A stretch of 64,000 nucleotides of DNA from contig CAYNSR010000001.1 of the NCBI GenBank assembly GCA_964400125.1, positions 1-64,000 on the forward strand, written 5' to 3'. The position numbers and the translations under genes were made by a program. Below are positions 8,329 to 17,001 of this stretch, one piece after another. This stretch comes from Micavibrio sp964400125 (lineage in GTDB: Bacteria > Pseudomonadota > Alphaproteobacteria > Micavibrionales > Micavibrionaceae). Each line of letters starts with the position of its first letter. Position 1 is the first letter of the stretch. Below the pieces are notes generated by a model. It made no database searches. It was not told the origin of the DNA and worked only from the letters and a program-made list of their open reading frames with translations.

Positions 8329-8886
8329 TTATTTTCTACGGTTTTGCCTTAAAGTGACTGCGCCTTTTTTTGAACGATTTCGAGCCTCTTCATATTTACA
8401 GAATAATAAATATGAGCCAAGAGCGACTATAATTTGACCCACAACCCTATGAGGAAAGAATGACAAAGCTGCATAAGCGGGGTGCGTGAACATCACGACT
8501 AACTCCCCTACCATTGCGGCAATAAGGGCAAGAAGGAATAGCACCTTCTTGGTCCTAGCACGGCTGGCTCCAATTAAAGTTATTAGGGTAGGAAAATCAA
8601 GGCAGGTGACTAAAATAATAATGAAGTTAGTGACGATTATTTTCTCTCCCTTGGCTTTTGCCTCATTTATAGCTCGTAAATTGTCATCGCCTGTCGGACC
8701 GCCGATAAAGTTCATAGAAGCGGACTGTTCATTCTGAGCAGCGATATTACTTTCAATTTGTTTTGTTAATTGCGCTAAGGCAGGGTCTTTACGCGGCCCT
8801 TTAGATATGATTATGCCGATGGTTGATAATGCAATAGCAACTAACAATACTGCGAAAGCGACTTTGTATTTAACATGTGCAGCCAT
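8329..8886 (-). CDS. hypothetical four-helix membrane protein
   Basis: 185 residues with four clear hydrophobic segments: about 8-28 (starting FAVLLVAIALS), 84-108 (FIIILVTCLDFPTLITLIGA), 113-133 (FLLALIAAMVGELVVMF) and 147-163. A soluble loop of about 50 residues lies between helices 1 and 2, and a lysine/arginine-rich tail ends the protein. No family is recognised. It is a lone gene in the AT-rich part of the element, with a GGGGGAAG ribosome-binding site just upstream of its ATG. A cargo gene of unknown role at the inner membrane. Confidence 0.6.
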   Translation of the reverse strand: MAAHVKYKVAFAVLLVAIALSTIGIIISKGPRKDPALAQLTKQIESNIAAQNEQSASMNFIGGPTGDDNLRAINEAKAKGEKIIVTNFIIILVTCLDFPTLITLIGASRARTKKVLFLLALIAAMVGELVVMFTHPAYAALSFFPHRVVGQIIVALGSYLLFCKYEEARNRSKKGAVTLRQNRRK

Positions 8887-8986
8887 AATACTTCCCCCCT
8901 AAAGTAAAACGGCCACCAGCTTTCTCTGGGATGACAGAGTCATCCTATCTTTCTGTTTTTATTTACTATTTTATTATATAATGATC

Positions 8987-9052
8987 TGCACATAGTATGC
9001 ACAGCCACGACAGATCAAGGACTTACGGCTGAAAGCTGCACGGAATCTGCAC
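8987..9052. repeat. cluster of TGCAC motifs before the inner integrase
   Basis: TGCACA occurs at about 8987, 8998 and 9047, with TGCACG at about 9038, all in the 80 bases before the integrase at 9069. The same word occurs twice at about 18986 and 18997, beyond the relaxase gene. They may be arm sites for the inner integrase and mark a nested unit of about 10 kb. Confidence 0.35.
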
Positions 9053-9068
9053 AAAAAGGACAAGGGGC

Positions 9069-10358
9069 ATGGCCTTTATCATCGACAAAGAGGAACTGAA
9101 ACCCGGCCTGATTATCTTCCGCCGGGGTGATGTGGAGCATAAGAATTTCTATTGCCGTATCAAACTTCCCAAGGCAGACCGCTATAAAACCATTTCCCTC
9201 AAGACTTCCAATATCAATGAAGCCCGCGACCGCGCCTATGATTATGATGCAGATGTACGGTTTCGGATAAAGCACGAAGTCCCGATATTCGATAAGCCTT
9301 TTAGTGATGTGTCCAAAGAATACATTGAATCCCAAAACCTACGCGCAAAGATGGGTGAAATCGGACATGAGCGCGTCAGAAAGCTAAAATCTTCCATCAA
9401 TAACCATTTAGACCCCTATGTAGGAAACATTCAAATCAGTATGATCGGTCAAGACCGATGGGCCAATTATCCCGCATGGCGGCGCGAACACGGGAAAGGT
9501 CAATTCCGCGATCAGGTCAGTGATGCCACGGTAAAATTTGAAATGATGATTTTCCGTGCCATCATGGATTTTGCCATCAAGAAACGCTACATCACGGCAG
9601 ACAAGCGGTTTGAAGGAAGGCCGCAATTCAAGCTGATGCGCCGGGATGCGTTTTCTATTGAGGAATACCGCGCCTTGCACACGCGGGGCCGCGCATGGGT
9701 CAAGGCGGCAACGAAAGATTCAAGTATATGGTATCGCACCATGACTTATAATTTCGTGCTTATCATGTGCAATACCGGGATGCGCCCGCCGGAAGCCAAG
9801 AATTTGCGCTGGCGGGATATATCCAAAGGGAAAGACAAGGACGGGCGCGATCTTATTATCCTGTCTGTGCGGGGCAAGGGTAAATCAAGGCAGCTTGTCG
9901 CCCCGCCGAGTGTCGGGGAATATCTCGACCGGGTGAAAGCCATGTCCAAATCTACCGGGCCGGATGACCCGGTATTTACGACCAAAGTAGGGAAAGCAAC
10001 CAAATCCCTTTATGCCGAACTGGTAACGCAACTTTTAACAGAAGCGAAATTGCGCGATGGCCCGTCAGGAATTCCACGCTCGACTTATTGTTTCCGTCAT
10101 ACCTATGCGACATTCCGCCTTGGTGAAGGCGTGGACGTTTATTTTCTGGCGCAGCAGATGGGAACCTCTGTTGAAATGATCGAGCAACATTACGGCCATG
10201 TGAACACAGTCAAACACGCCGACCGCGTGTTGCATGGTATGGGAAGCTGGGAATCCTTGCCGGAAGACGACAACAAACCGGATAATAGCCAGAGCGGGAA
10301 AGCTGGGGCGGCCCGCCCCGGCCCCGAACGGCGCAAGAATCCAAAGGGTAAGAAATAA
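9069..10358 (+). CDS. tyrosine recombinase / site-specific integrase (inner)
   Basis: 429 residues. An N-terminal arm and SAM-like core-binding region (1-180) is followed by the catalytic domain: Arg238 in NTGMRPPEAKNLRW, CFRHTYATF near 341-349 (HxxR box) and Tyr at about 375 in EQHYGHV. A proline/lysine-rich tail of about 40 residues ends it. It is not closely related to the integrase at 19298, and it lies in mid-element with no tRNA beside it. Base composition changes close to its start: AT-rich on the left, richer in G+C on the right. It may be the integrase of an older unit captured into the element. All catalytic residues are present, so it may be active. Confidence 0.9.
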   Translation: MAFIIDKEELKPGLIIFRRGDVEHKNFYCRIKLPKADRYKTISLKTSNINEARDRAYDYDADVRFRIKHEVPIFDKPFSDVSKEYIESQNLRAKMGEIGHERVRKLKSSINNHLDPYVGNIQISMIGQDRWANYPAWRREHGKGQFRDQVSDATVKFEMMIFRAIMDFAIKKRYITADKRFEGRPQFKLMRRDAFSIEEYRALHTRGRAWVKAATKDSSIWYRTMTYNFVLIMCNTGMRPPEAKNLRWRDISKGKDKDGRDLIILSVRGKGKSRQLVAPPSVGEYLDRVKAMSKSTGPDDPVFTTKVGKATKSLYAELVTQLLTEAKLRDGPSGIPRSTYCFRHTYATFRLGEGVDVYFLAQQMGTSVEMIEQHYGHVNTVKHADRVLHGMGSWESLPEDDNKPDNSQSGKAGAARPGPERRKNPKGKK

Positions 10359-10607
10359 TCATTCTTCATGGGTGGCTGAAACAGGGCCGCGAGTTCGCTG
10401 CACCAGCCGCCCGTTCTTTCCTGCCATCCATCCGATGCGCCGCTGGCGCGATTGAATCGGAGGCATGGCCCCGAACAAAAAGGGCGAATGAGGAGAAAAC
10501 GAAGTAAAAGCATAAAAGAACAATGAGTTAAAATGATATTTTGTAGTTGCCGAATCCCTGAATTTTTCTTAATTTCCTAAATACGCCCACAATGAATGTG
10601 AGAATTG

Positions 10608-13600
10608 ATGACAACCGCTTTGGAGAAAAGTGAAGGGACTGATCTTTTGCAGGGAACGCCCGGCATTCGGGTATGTTTGCGCGACAATCCGGGGCGGCAA
10701 GGAGTCACGACAGGACAAACCAAAAAAGCTGGAAGCCGAGTTTTGGTTGAGATAGAATTTGGCCCGAACGATAAACAATACAAAAATATCGAGGTTGTGG
10801 AGCGTGTAGCTTCAAGCCATGATCCATTTTCTCTTCTTGATATGGGGCGGTTTGGCAACCCGGCGGATTTACGGCGCGTTCTTATCTTTGAAAAAATCAA
10901 AGGCGACCTTACTAACATTTTCTATTCAATGGAGTCCAGTAATACGGATTTTTATCCGCACCAGTTTAAGCCCGTACTGAATTTTATCGAATCTCCGGCA
11001 GGGCGGATTTTAATTGCAGATGAAGTTGGCCTTGGTAAAACTATCGAAGCCACATATGTTTGGAAAGAGGTACAGGCGCGACACGGAGCCAGACGCCTTT
11101 TGATCGTATGTCCGGCCATGCTACGCGAAAAATGGCGGCGCGATCTTCGTAACCGCTTCAATATCGGAGCTGAAATTATATCCCCATCAGCCCTTCTTTC
11201 CCGGTTACAGGACATTGCTCAACACCGTACACAGGATGCTTTTGTTTATATTGTCAGCTTGGAATCCATTCGTGCGCCCAGCGACTACGAAAATCCTAAA
11301 AACAGCGCTATTAGGGCACAGTTGGCGCGGCATCTGGATGAGCATCCGGCTACTGCCGATTTTGCTCTTTTTGACCAAGTAATTATAGATGAAGCCCATT
11401 ATCTGCGTAATCCATCAACGGGTAATAACAGGATTGGCCGATTGCTGCGTGATGCTGCCCAGAATCTTATTTTATTGACAGCAACCCCCATTCAACTTGG
11501 TAGCGAAAACCTCTACCAATTGATGAGGCTTCTTGACCCCGATGTTTTTTATGATTCCCAAATTTTCGATGGCCTGACTCGTTCCAATGCCCATATTGTA
11601 AAAGCGCAAAGGGCGCTTTGGCAGCAGCCACCTGATGCAGAGGCGGCGAAAAATGCACTTCATAACGCGCTGGTATCCGAGTATTTCCGCAATGACCCTG
11701 TTCTTGCCAAGATTCAAGGAATGTTGGGCTTTCCTTCTTTGACTCAGGCTCACCGCGTCGAATCTTTAAGATTGCTGGAAGGGCGGTCGCTTCTCTCTCA
11801 ATATATGAGCCGAAGCCGTAAGCGAGAAGTCATGGAAAACCGCGTGGAGCGCAGCCCACAGACATTAGAAATAAATTTCTCTCCTGAAGAGAAATCTGTT
11901 TATGACACGGTTAGCAGACATATTCGCCAACAGGCGGAAGGAAAATCAGGCGTTTATCTCTTCTCTCTTCTGGCCAGGCAGCGCCAAATGGCAAGTTCTA
12001 TTGTCGGCGCAATGGAAAGCTGGAATGAAAAAGGAATTTTGCATGATCTTCTTTCAGAAGACCTCGGCTTACTTGAAGAAATAGGAGATGAGGAAAGTTT
12101 TGATTCTGAGCTGGCTTCCGATTTCACGCCCCCTTGTCAGGATATTGCTTCCTTAGAGAAAGTAGATAGCAAATATAATAAACTTCGCACATTCTTAATT
12201 GATGAACTGGAAAAAAATCCAAAAGAGAAATTTGTTATTTTTGCTTTCTTTAAAGGTACGCTGAAATATCTCCATAGACGGCTTAAAAGCGATGGTGTTC
12301 ATGCCATATTATTGCATGGGGATAGCGGCAATGAGAAAGATCAAATTATTGACAGTTTTTCCAACCCTGATGGCCCATCCATTCTTCTTTCTTCGGAAGT
12401 GGGAAGCGAGGGTATAGACCTTCAGTTTTGCAGATTTCTTGTCAATTACGATCTGCCGTGGAATCCTATGCGCGTCGAGCAGCGTATAGGCCGTTTAGAC
12501 AGGCTTGGTCAAAAATCAAAAAGAATATCCATCGTCAATCTAAAAGTTGCCAATACCATCGAAGATCGCATTGTCATGCGCCTGTATGATCGCATCAATG
12601 TTTTCCGCGAAAGCATAGGTGATCTGGAAGACATTATGGGGGAGATGACAGAAGAGATCGTTAAAGAATTTCTGAATCCTGATCTTTCCGATGAAGAGCG
12701 TTTGAAAAACGCGGAAGATTCTGCAATGGCGCTTGCCAACAGACACGCGGAGCAAAAGCGGCTTGAATCAGAAGCGGTTAATCTTGTGGGATTCTCTGAT
12801 TACATCATGCAGAATATCCAAGACAGCCGCGATCATGGGCGCTGGCTTAGTTCTGATGAATTGATCTCTTTCGTCGAGGATTTTTTTGCTAAATATTATC
12901 CCGGCACAAAAATTGATCCTGCGGATGATACAAACAATCGGCATATCCTTCTGTCAGAAGAAGCGCGGCAAAAGCTGGGGCTATTCATAGCAAGGGAAAA
13001 ACCGGCAACACATACGCGGATTCATCAATCGCCACGCCCGATTTTGTGCGTTTTTGACCCGCGAAAATCATCACAGATTCCAAGCCAATCTGAATTTATC
13101 GACACGATGCACCCAATTATTCAATGGATTAAGGAGGCTTATCAAAACGATATAGAGAGAATTTATCCAGTTTCCGCGATGCGGATAAAGGAATCATCGG
13201 GCATTAAGCCGGGAGATTATGTGTTCTGTATTCAGCGCTGGTCTTTCAAAGGGCTAAAACAGGAAAATGAACTAACTTTTAGCGCAATTATGTTGGGAGC
13301 CGAAAATCCCCTTTCCGACACAGAGGCCGAGGATTTCATTATACGGGCGGCAAGGCATGGTGAAGCGTTGCCAAATGCCTATAACAGTTTGGGCGATCTT
13401 GGAATTATTCGTGATCTTGCCAAGGTTTGCGATAACTATATGGATTCACGGTTTTCAGAGAAATGCGAAGAGTTTGAAGCTGAAAACACCGTGCGTTGCA
13501 ATCAACAGGAAACAAGCGCCAAAAAATATACAGAGCGGCGCACTGGGGAACTTAGGGAAAGATTGCAACGCTTTGTGCGGGACGGGCAAGAGCGCCTTGT

Positions 13601-13730
13601 GCCAATGACGGAAGGCTTGATACGGCGCGAGGAAGAGCAGTTAAGTGAAAAACTTACAAAGATACATGGCTTCCGGCAAGTTGACCCGACAACATCGACG
13701 TTGGCCGCTGGCATTATACGGGTTGAATAG
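10608..13730 (+). CDS. SNF2/RapA-like helicase, partner of an Hsp70-like ATPase
   Basis: 1040 residues from the ATG at 10608 (a TTG at 10605 is also in frame). It is a two-lobed superfamily 2 ATPase: Walker A DEVGLGKTIEA near 137-147, Walker B IIDEAHYLRNP near 261, motif III LLTATPIQ near 290, and the second lobe with SEVGSEGIDLQ and RIGRLDRLGQ (motif VI) near 625. About 400 residues of unassigned C-terminal sequence follow. Such helicases translocate on DNA and remodel bound protein. It is separated from the Hsp70-like gene by three bases, so the two are surely co-transcribed. DrmD of DISARM is of this general type, but no other DISARM gene is present. A phage-defence role is an inference. 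Confidence 0.9.
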   Translation: MTTALEKSEGTDLLQGTPGIRVCLRDNPGRQGVTTGQTKKAGSRVLVEIEFGPNDKQYKNIEVVERVASSHDPFSLLDMGRFGNPADLRRVLIFEKIKGDLTNIFYSMESSNTDFYPHQFKPVLNFIESPAGRILIADEVGLGKTIEATYVWKEVQARHGARRLLIVCPAMLREKWRRDLRNRFNIGAEIISPSALLSRLQDIAQHRTQDAFVYIVSLESIRAPSDYENPKNSAIRAQLARHLDEHPATADFALFDQVIIDEAHYLRNPSTGNNRIGRLLRDAAQNLILLTATPIQLGSENLYQLMRLLDPDVFYDSQIFDGLTRSNAHIVKAQRALWQQPPDAEAAKNALHNALVSEYFRNDPVLAKIQGMLGFPSLTQAHRVESLRLLEGRSLLSQYMSRSRKREVMENRVERSPQTLEINFSPEEKSVYDTVSRHIRQQAEGKSGVYLFSLLARQRQMASSIVGAMESWNEKGILHDLLSEDLGLLEEIGDEESFDSELASDFTPPCQDIASLEKVDSKYNKLRTFLIDELEKNPKEKFVIFAFFKGTLKYLHRRLKSDGVHAILLHGDSGNEKDQIIDSFSNPDGPSILLSSEVGSEGIDLQFCRFLVNYDLPWNPMRVEQRIGRLDRLGQKSKRISIVNLKVANTIEDRIVMRLYDRINVFRESIGDLEDIMGEMTEEIVKEFLNPDLSDEERLKNAEDSAMALANRHAEQKRLESEAVNLVGFSDYIMQNIQDSRDHGRWLSSDELISFVEDFFAKYYPGTKIDPADDTNNRHILLSEEARQKLGLFIAREKPATHTRIHQSPRPILCVFDPRKSSQIPSQSEFIDTMHPIIQWIKEAYQNDIERIYPVSAMRIKESSGIKPGDYVFCIQRWSFKGLKQENELTFSAIMLGAENPLSDTEAEDFIIRAARHGEALPNAYNSLGDLGIIRDLAKVCDNYMDSRFSEKCEEFEAENTVRCNQQETSAKKYTERRTGELRERLQRFVRDGQERLVPMTEGLIRREEEQLSEKLTKIHGFRQVDPTTSTLAAGIIRVE

Positions 13731-13733
13731 ATT

Positions 13734-15074
13734 ATGGCAGAGGATTGGAAAAGTTTACTGCTTCAGTTGCGGGATAGAATCGCGCGCAAAGCGACATTGC
13801 CTATATCTGACACAGATCAGCAGGAATCGCCAAGCAACCCGATTGCAATAAATATCGGGATTGATTTTGGTACAAGCTACACAAAAACTTGCTTTCGGGA
13901 TGCTGGCACAGAACAGTCCGGCATTATAAAATTTAAAGATACCGCCATTATTCCTTCGCTTATAAGGGTTTCGCCTAAAGGGACGCTTTATATGGGGCAT
14001 CATCCGGCTCCATCAGATTGTTATGACATAAAATACCTGAAAATGCGCCTTGCGGGCGTTCCCATTGATGACAAATTGCCCACCATACAAGGGATTGATT
14101 TAGCGCAGGACAACACTTGCCGCGCCCTATCCGCATGGTTTCTTGCAAATGTTTTAAGGGAGTCCTGTTTGTATTTGCAAAGTGCCGAGGCCAGCAGGCT
14201 TAGAAATCGTCGAATTTTCTGGTCTGCAAATATTGGCGTTCCGGTGGAACATTACGATTCCCCGGCTCTTTCGGTGTTTGAGGAAGTCCTCGCAGTAGCG
14301 TGGAGATGGAATATAAAAGGGATTCTTCCGGAACAGCTTGAGCAGATTACGAGGCTCTACGAAGAAGAGAAAAAAATTATCAATCCTGATGATACGGATT
14401 TTCATGCCGTTCCAGAAATTGCTGCCGCCGTACATTCTTTCGTTATTTCCCGAAGCGCCGCCCCCGGCTTTTATGTTTTCTTTGACATTGGCGGCGGAAC
14501 TGTTGATGGGGTTGCTTTCAAGTACCGGAATGACGATGGCTCTCGATATATAGACTTTTATTCAGGAAAGGTTGAATCTATCGGCCTTGAGATTTTTCAG
14601 AAGCAGCCGGGTAACTTAAAACAGAAATTGCAGCAACTTGTCGGGTACGTTGTTATCACGGCGAAGCAAAAGGATGGGCGTAACTGGCAACTTGATTTAA
14701 TTCAAGATGACACTTTTCGGAGAAGATTGGGAAATCTAAGAGAGCGAGATATGCGTCCCCTTATTGTATTTCTCGGCGGATATGGCGCAAATCATCAATG
14801 GTATAGGAACTCAATAAAAGAAACTTATCGGGATTTTGGCCATAACAATGCGGGGATTCCCCCTTATGCACTTTTAAATGTAATGCCGCCTAACGATTTT
14901 GATCTTGGAGAAAATGAGTTTTCACGGTTCACAATCGCTTACGGCCTTTCTGTTCCCTATGGCGAAGGGCCGGAAGTTGCTTTGCCAAGTGCATTTGATT
15001 ATCCGGAAAGACCGCAACAACAACGGGTATCTGGCGTTGTGGATTACGCCGATAGCAAAGATGTTTATGATTAG
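13734..15074 (+). CDS. Hsp70/actin-superfamily ATPase paired with SNF2 helicase
   Basis: 446 residues. All three signatures of the sugar kinase/Hsp70/actin fold can be seen: phosphate-1 NIGIDFGTSYTK at 40-51, phosphate-2 FFDIGGGTVDG at about 250-259, and adenosine motif VFLGGYGAN at about 343-351. There is no DnaK-type peptide-binding domain; the chain ends soon after the ATPase core, so it is not a general chaperone. It follows the helicase by three bases and converges with the AbiE toxin gene, 9 bases away. By analogy it could act as an ATP-driven assembly or sensor partner of the helicase, but nothing in the sequence says what is bound. Confidence 0.85.
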   Translation: MAEDWKSLLLQLRDRIARKATLPISDTDQQESPSNPIAINIGIDFGTSYTKTCFRDAGTEQSGIIKFKDTAIIPSLIRVSPKGTLYMGHHPAPSDCYDIKYLKMRLAGVPIDDKLPTIQGIDLAQDNTCRALSAWFLANVLRESCLYLQSAEASRLRNRRIFWSANIGVPVEHYDSPALSVFEEVLAVAWRWNIKGILPEQLEQITRLYEEEKKIINPDDTDFHAVPEIAAAVHSFVISRSAAPGFYVFFDIGGGTVDGVAFKYRNDDGSRYIDFYSGKVESIGLEIFQKQPGNLKQKLQQLVGYVVITAKQKDGRNWQLDLIQDDTFRRRLGNLRERDMRPLIVFLGGYGANHQWYRNSIKETYRDFGHNNAGIPPYALLNVMPPNDFDLGENEFSRFTIAYGLSVPYGEGPEVALPSAFDYPERPQQQRVSGVVDYADSKDVYD

Positions 15075-15083
15075 ATTTGCGTT

Positions 15084-16031
15084 TTAGATTTTGTCCATGA
15101 ATTTTTGAAACAAGACCAAAATCTCATCAAAATCCGGCTGCGCTTGGTAATACAGGGCGCGGGTGGACTCATAGGCCGATTTATAAAAATCCCGCGTTTC
15201 TTTATCTGTCAGCAAGAACGCTTCATTCTGTGCAATAACCGAGTTATCCGCCGCACGGAATCGCTTTTCCTTATGTGCCAGATATTCCGGTGTGCCGATG
15301 AATTTGACCGTGTCTGCGTCCTGTAACAGGCAATAAACATCATAATAATGCCGCATGAAATTAACGGGGAACTTTTCCGTTTCCTGCTGCTGGCGGTATT
15401 TGGTGGATATGGTTTGCAGTTTTTCAACCAGCGTATAGCCGGGATGATAGCAGGAAACATCCACGGCGCAGTTATCCGTAATCTGCACTTTGCCGACCGC
15501 GTAATCATAGGCCCATGAACTGATAGTTTTCGGGAAGTTTGGCGTTATATCGTCAAACCCGACTTCCAGTAAAATCCCGTCTTTCAGACCATCAATCTTT
15601 TCACCGATGATTTGATAATGGAGCCGGATTCCACCGCTTCGATATTTTGCATCGTCAAACGCGGTGTCGCGCTGAACATCATGGATGCCGTCAAGTCTGA
15701 TGGTTCCGGCCAGCCAGTCATAAAATCTTTTCCGGCCTTCGCAATGTTCCGGTTTGTCGTGATTGCGGCCCGTTTTTATCTCCATCCCGGCGGGCGGTTC
15801 AATCCGAATGTCTATATCTTCGGAAAAACGGTGTATCAGCCCGAAGCCTTTGGAAAGGGACGTTCCACCCTTCAACTCAAACCGCAGTCCAAGTTTTTGC
15901 AGCCCGTAAAGACAGTGCATAATCCAATAGTCTTTTTCGACCAGAGCCGGGGCAATATCCATCTCCCCCGCCACAATGCGAATGAGGGCGGGGAAATCAG
16001 GATGGTTATGCAAGAATCCGTCAGTGGACAT
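15084..16031 (-). CDS. abiEii: AbiEii-type nucleotidyltransferase toxin
   Basis: 315 residues. The nucleotidyltransferase core is clear: ELKGGTSLSKGFGLIHRFS and SEDIDI at about 53-76 give the G(G/T)S...DxD motif that binds metal and nucleotide. Lysine-rich helices and ISTKYRQQQETEKFPVNFMRHYYD follow, as in the AbiEii/AbiGii (MenA-like) family. These toxins transfer nucleotides to tRNA or other targets and stop growth when phage infect or when the antitoxin is lost. It overlaps the antitoxin gene by 11 bases, antitoxin first, the usual order. The pair would also stabilise the element in the host. Confidence 0.9.
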   Translation of the reverse strand: MSTDGFLHNHPDFPALIRIVAGEMDIAPALVEKDYWIMHCLYGLQKLGLRFELKGGTSLSKGFGLIHRFSEDIDIRIEPPAGMEIKTGRNHDKPEHCEGRKRFYDWLAGTIRLDGIHDVQRDTAFDDAKYRSGGIRLHYQIIGEKIDGLKDGILLEVGFDDITPNFPKTISSWAYDYAVGKVQITDNCAVDVSCYHPGYTLVEKLQTISTKYRQQQETEKFPVNFMRHYYDVYCLLQDADTVKFIGTPEYLAHKEKRFRAADNSVIAQNEAFLLTDKETRDFYKSAYESTRALYYQAQPDFDEILVLFQKFMDKI

Positions 16032-16617
16032 ACTGTAATCTATCGCCCATCAGGAACTTGGCAAAGAATTTCCTCGCCCGCGCCCCGCCATATTCGCGGA
16101 CGGCATCAGCCAGAGCGCGTTTATCCATCGAAACGACCTTGTTTTTAACCTGTTCCAAGACCCGTTCCCGGTCTTCTGCAAGCTGGTCGAGGTTATTGAC
16201 TACATCGACCAGCAAAAATTCCGGGGTGGGCTTGCGGGGAAAATACGGTTTCACCGCAAAGCGGAATGTCCGCCCGCCCAGCTTAAAGCGACCATGCCGC
16301 TTGTGGTTATAAACAACCGTTTCGTTATAAAGCTGGGTCGTTCCCAGCCCCAAAGCGTTATACAGGTTCGGGGAAGTCAGTAAAAAGCGATCATCTTTCA
16401 GGAACGCCCGCACCAGTGTTTCATCATCGGCGGGGGCTGGCCCGAAGGCGGTCATTTGGGGGCAGTAATACAGCCCGCCGGACAGCTTCATTAAAACGCC
16501 GTCTTCCGTAAGCTGGCGCAAATGGCGGTCAACGGCATTTGACCATTGTTCGAGATCGGCGCGGCGGTAAACCGCCCCCGGCTGGAAATAGTCTTTGAAT
16601 TGCTCAACGGCGTTCAT
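16021..16617 (-). CDS. abiEi: AbiEi-type antitoxin / transcriptional repressor
   Basis: 198 residues. An N-terminal winged helix (about 1-60: YRRADLEQWSNAVDRHLRQL, then LMKLSGGLYYCP) is followed by the C-terminal AbiEi domain (TSPNLYNALGL, FPRKPTPEFLLVDVVNNL). Family members bind inverted repeats in their own promoter and block the toxin in a type IV manner, without direct toxin binding. It is promoter-proximal and overlaps the toxin gene by 11 bases. The ATG at 16617 is preceded by GAGAGGAAAAATGCC, a good ribosome-binding site. Confidence 0.9.
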   Translation of the reverse strand: MNAVEQFKDYFQPGAVYRRADLEQWSNAVDRHLRQLTEDGVLMKLSGGLYYCPQMTAFGPAPADDETLVRAFLKDDRFLLTSPNLYNALGLGTTQLYNETVVYNHKRHGRFKLGGRTFRFAVKPYFPRKPTPEFLLVDVVNNLDQLAEDRERVLEQVKNKVVSMDKRALADAVREYGGARARKFFAKFLMGDRLQYVH

Positions 16618-16733
16618 GGCATTTTTCCTCTCTTTCCAGACTATCGAAAATCGGACAATACTGCAAGTAATTTCATTGAAAATTCATGCAATCATGCCCA
16701 TTGCCAACCATAAGAATCAGCTTATAGTCCGTA

Positions 16734-16853
16734 AAAGTAAGGGCTTAGCGGCTCAGCTATTTCCGTAAAATAATCCTTAAATTTTATCGGCTATCCTGAA
16801 AGTAAGGGCTTAAGAGCGCACTTACGCAAACTGCGTTTGCCCGGCTTCGCCGG
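16734..16853 (-). other. origin of transfer (oriT) of MobQ type, predicted
   Basis: Read on the minus strand, a perfect inverted repeat GCAAACgcaGTTTGC (16826-16840) is followed at once by GTAAGTGCGCTCTTA (16811-16825). The word TAAGTGCGC(C)CT is the nick-site core of MobQ plasmids such as RSF1010 and the staphylococcal pSK41/pGO1 family, and there too it follows an inverted repeat. A second hairpin CCGGCttcGCCGG lies at 16841-16853. A 14-bp direct repeat AAAGTAAGGGCTTA occurs at 16734 and 16799. The site lies 150-200 bases upstream of the relaxase gene, where an oriT is expected. Confidence 0.75.
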
Positions 16854-17001
16854 AGTGCTTTTGCGGCCCTGCCGGGCCTTGGGGCCAGCTTGCCGCTGTC
16901 CCCTGTGTTGTTTTCCGCCCGGTAATTTTTGGAAGCCGGGCGAAACAACAACACTTTTTGAACAACAATAAATCGCCCATTGAGGGAAAGACCTGACAGC
17001 C

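Noticed and set aside
10608..13730. DISARM locus based on the SNF2 helicase
   Set aside because: No drmA, drmB, drmC or DISARM methylase is near; the helicase is paired with an Hsp70-like gene instead.
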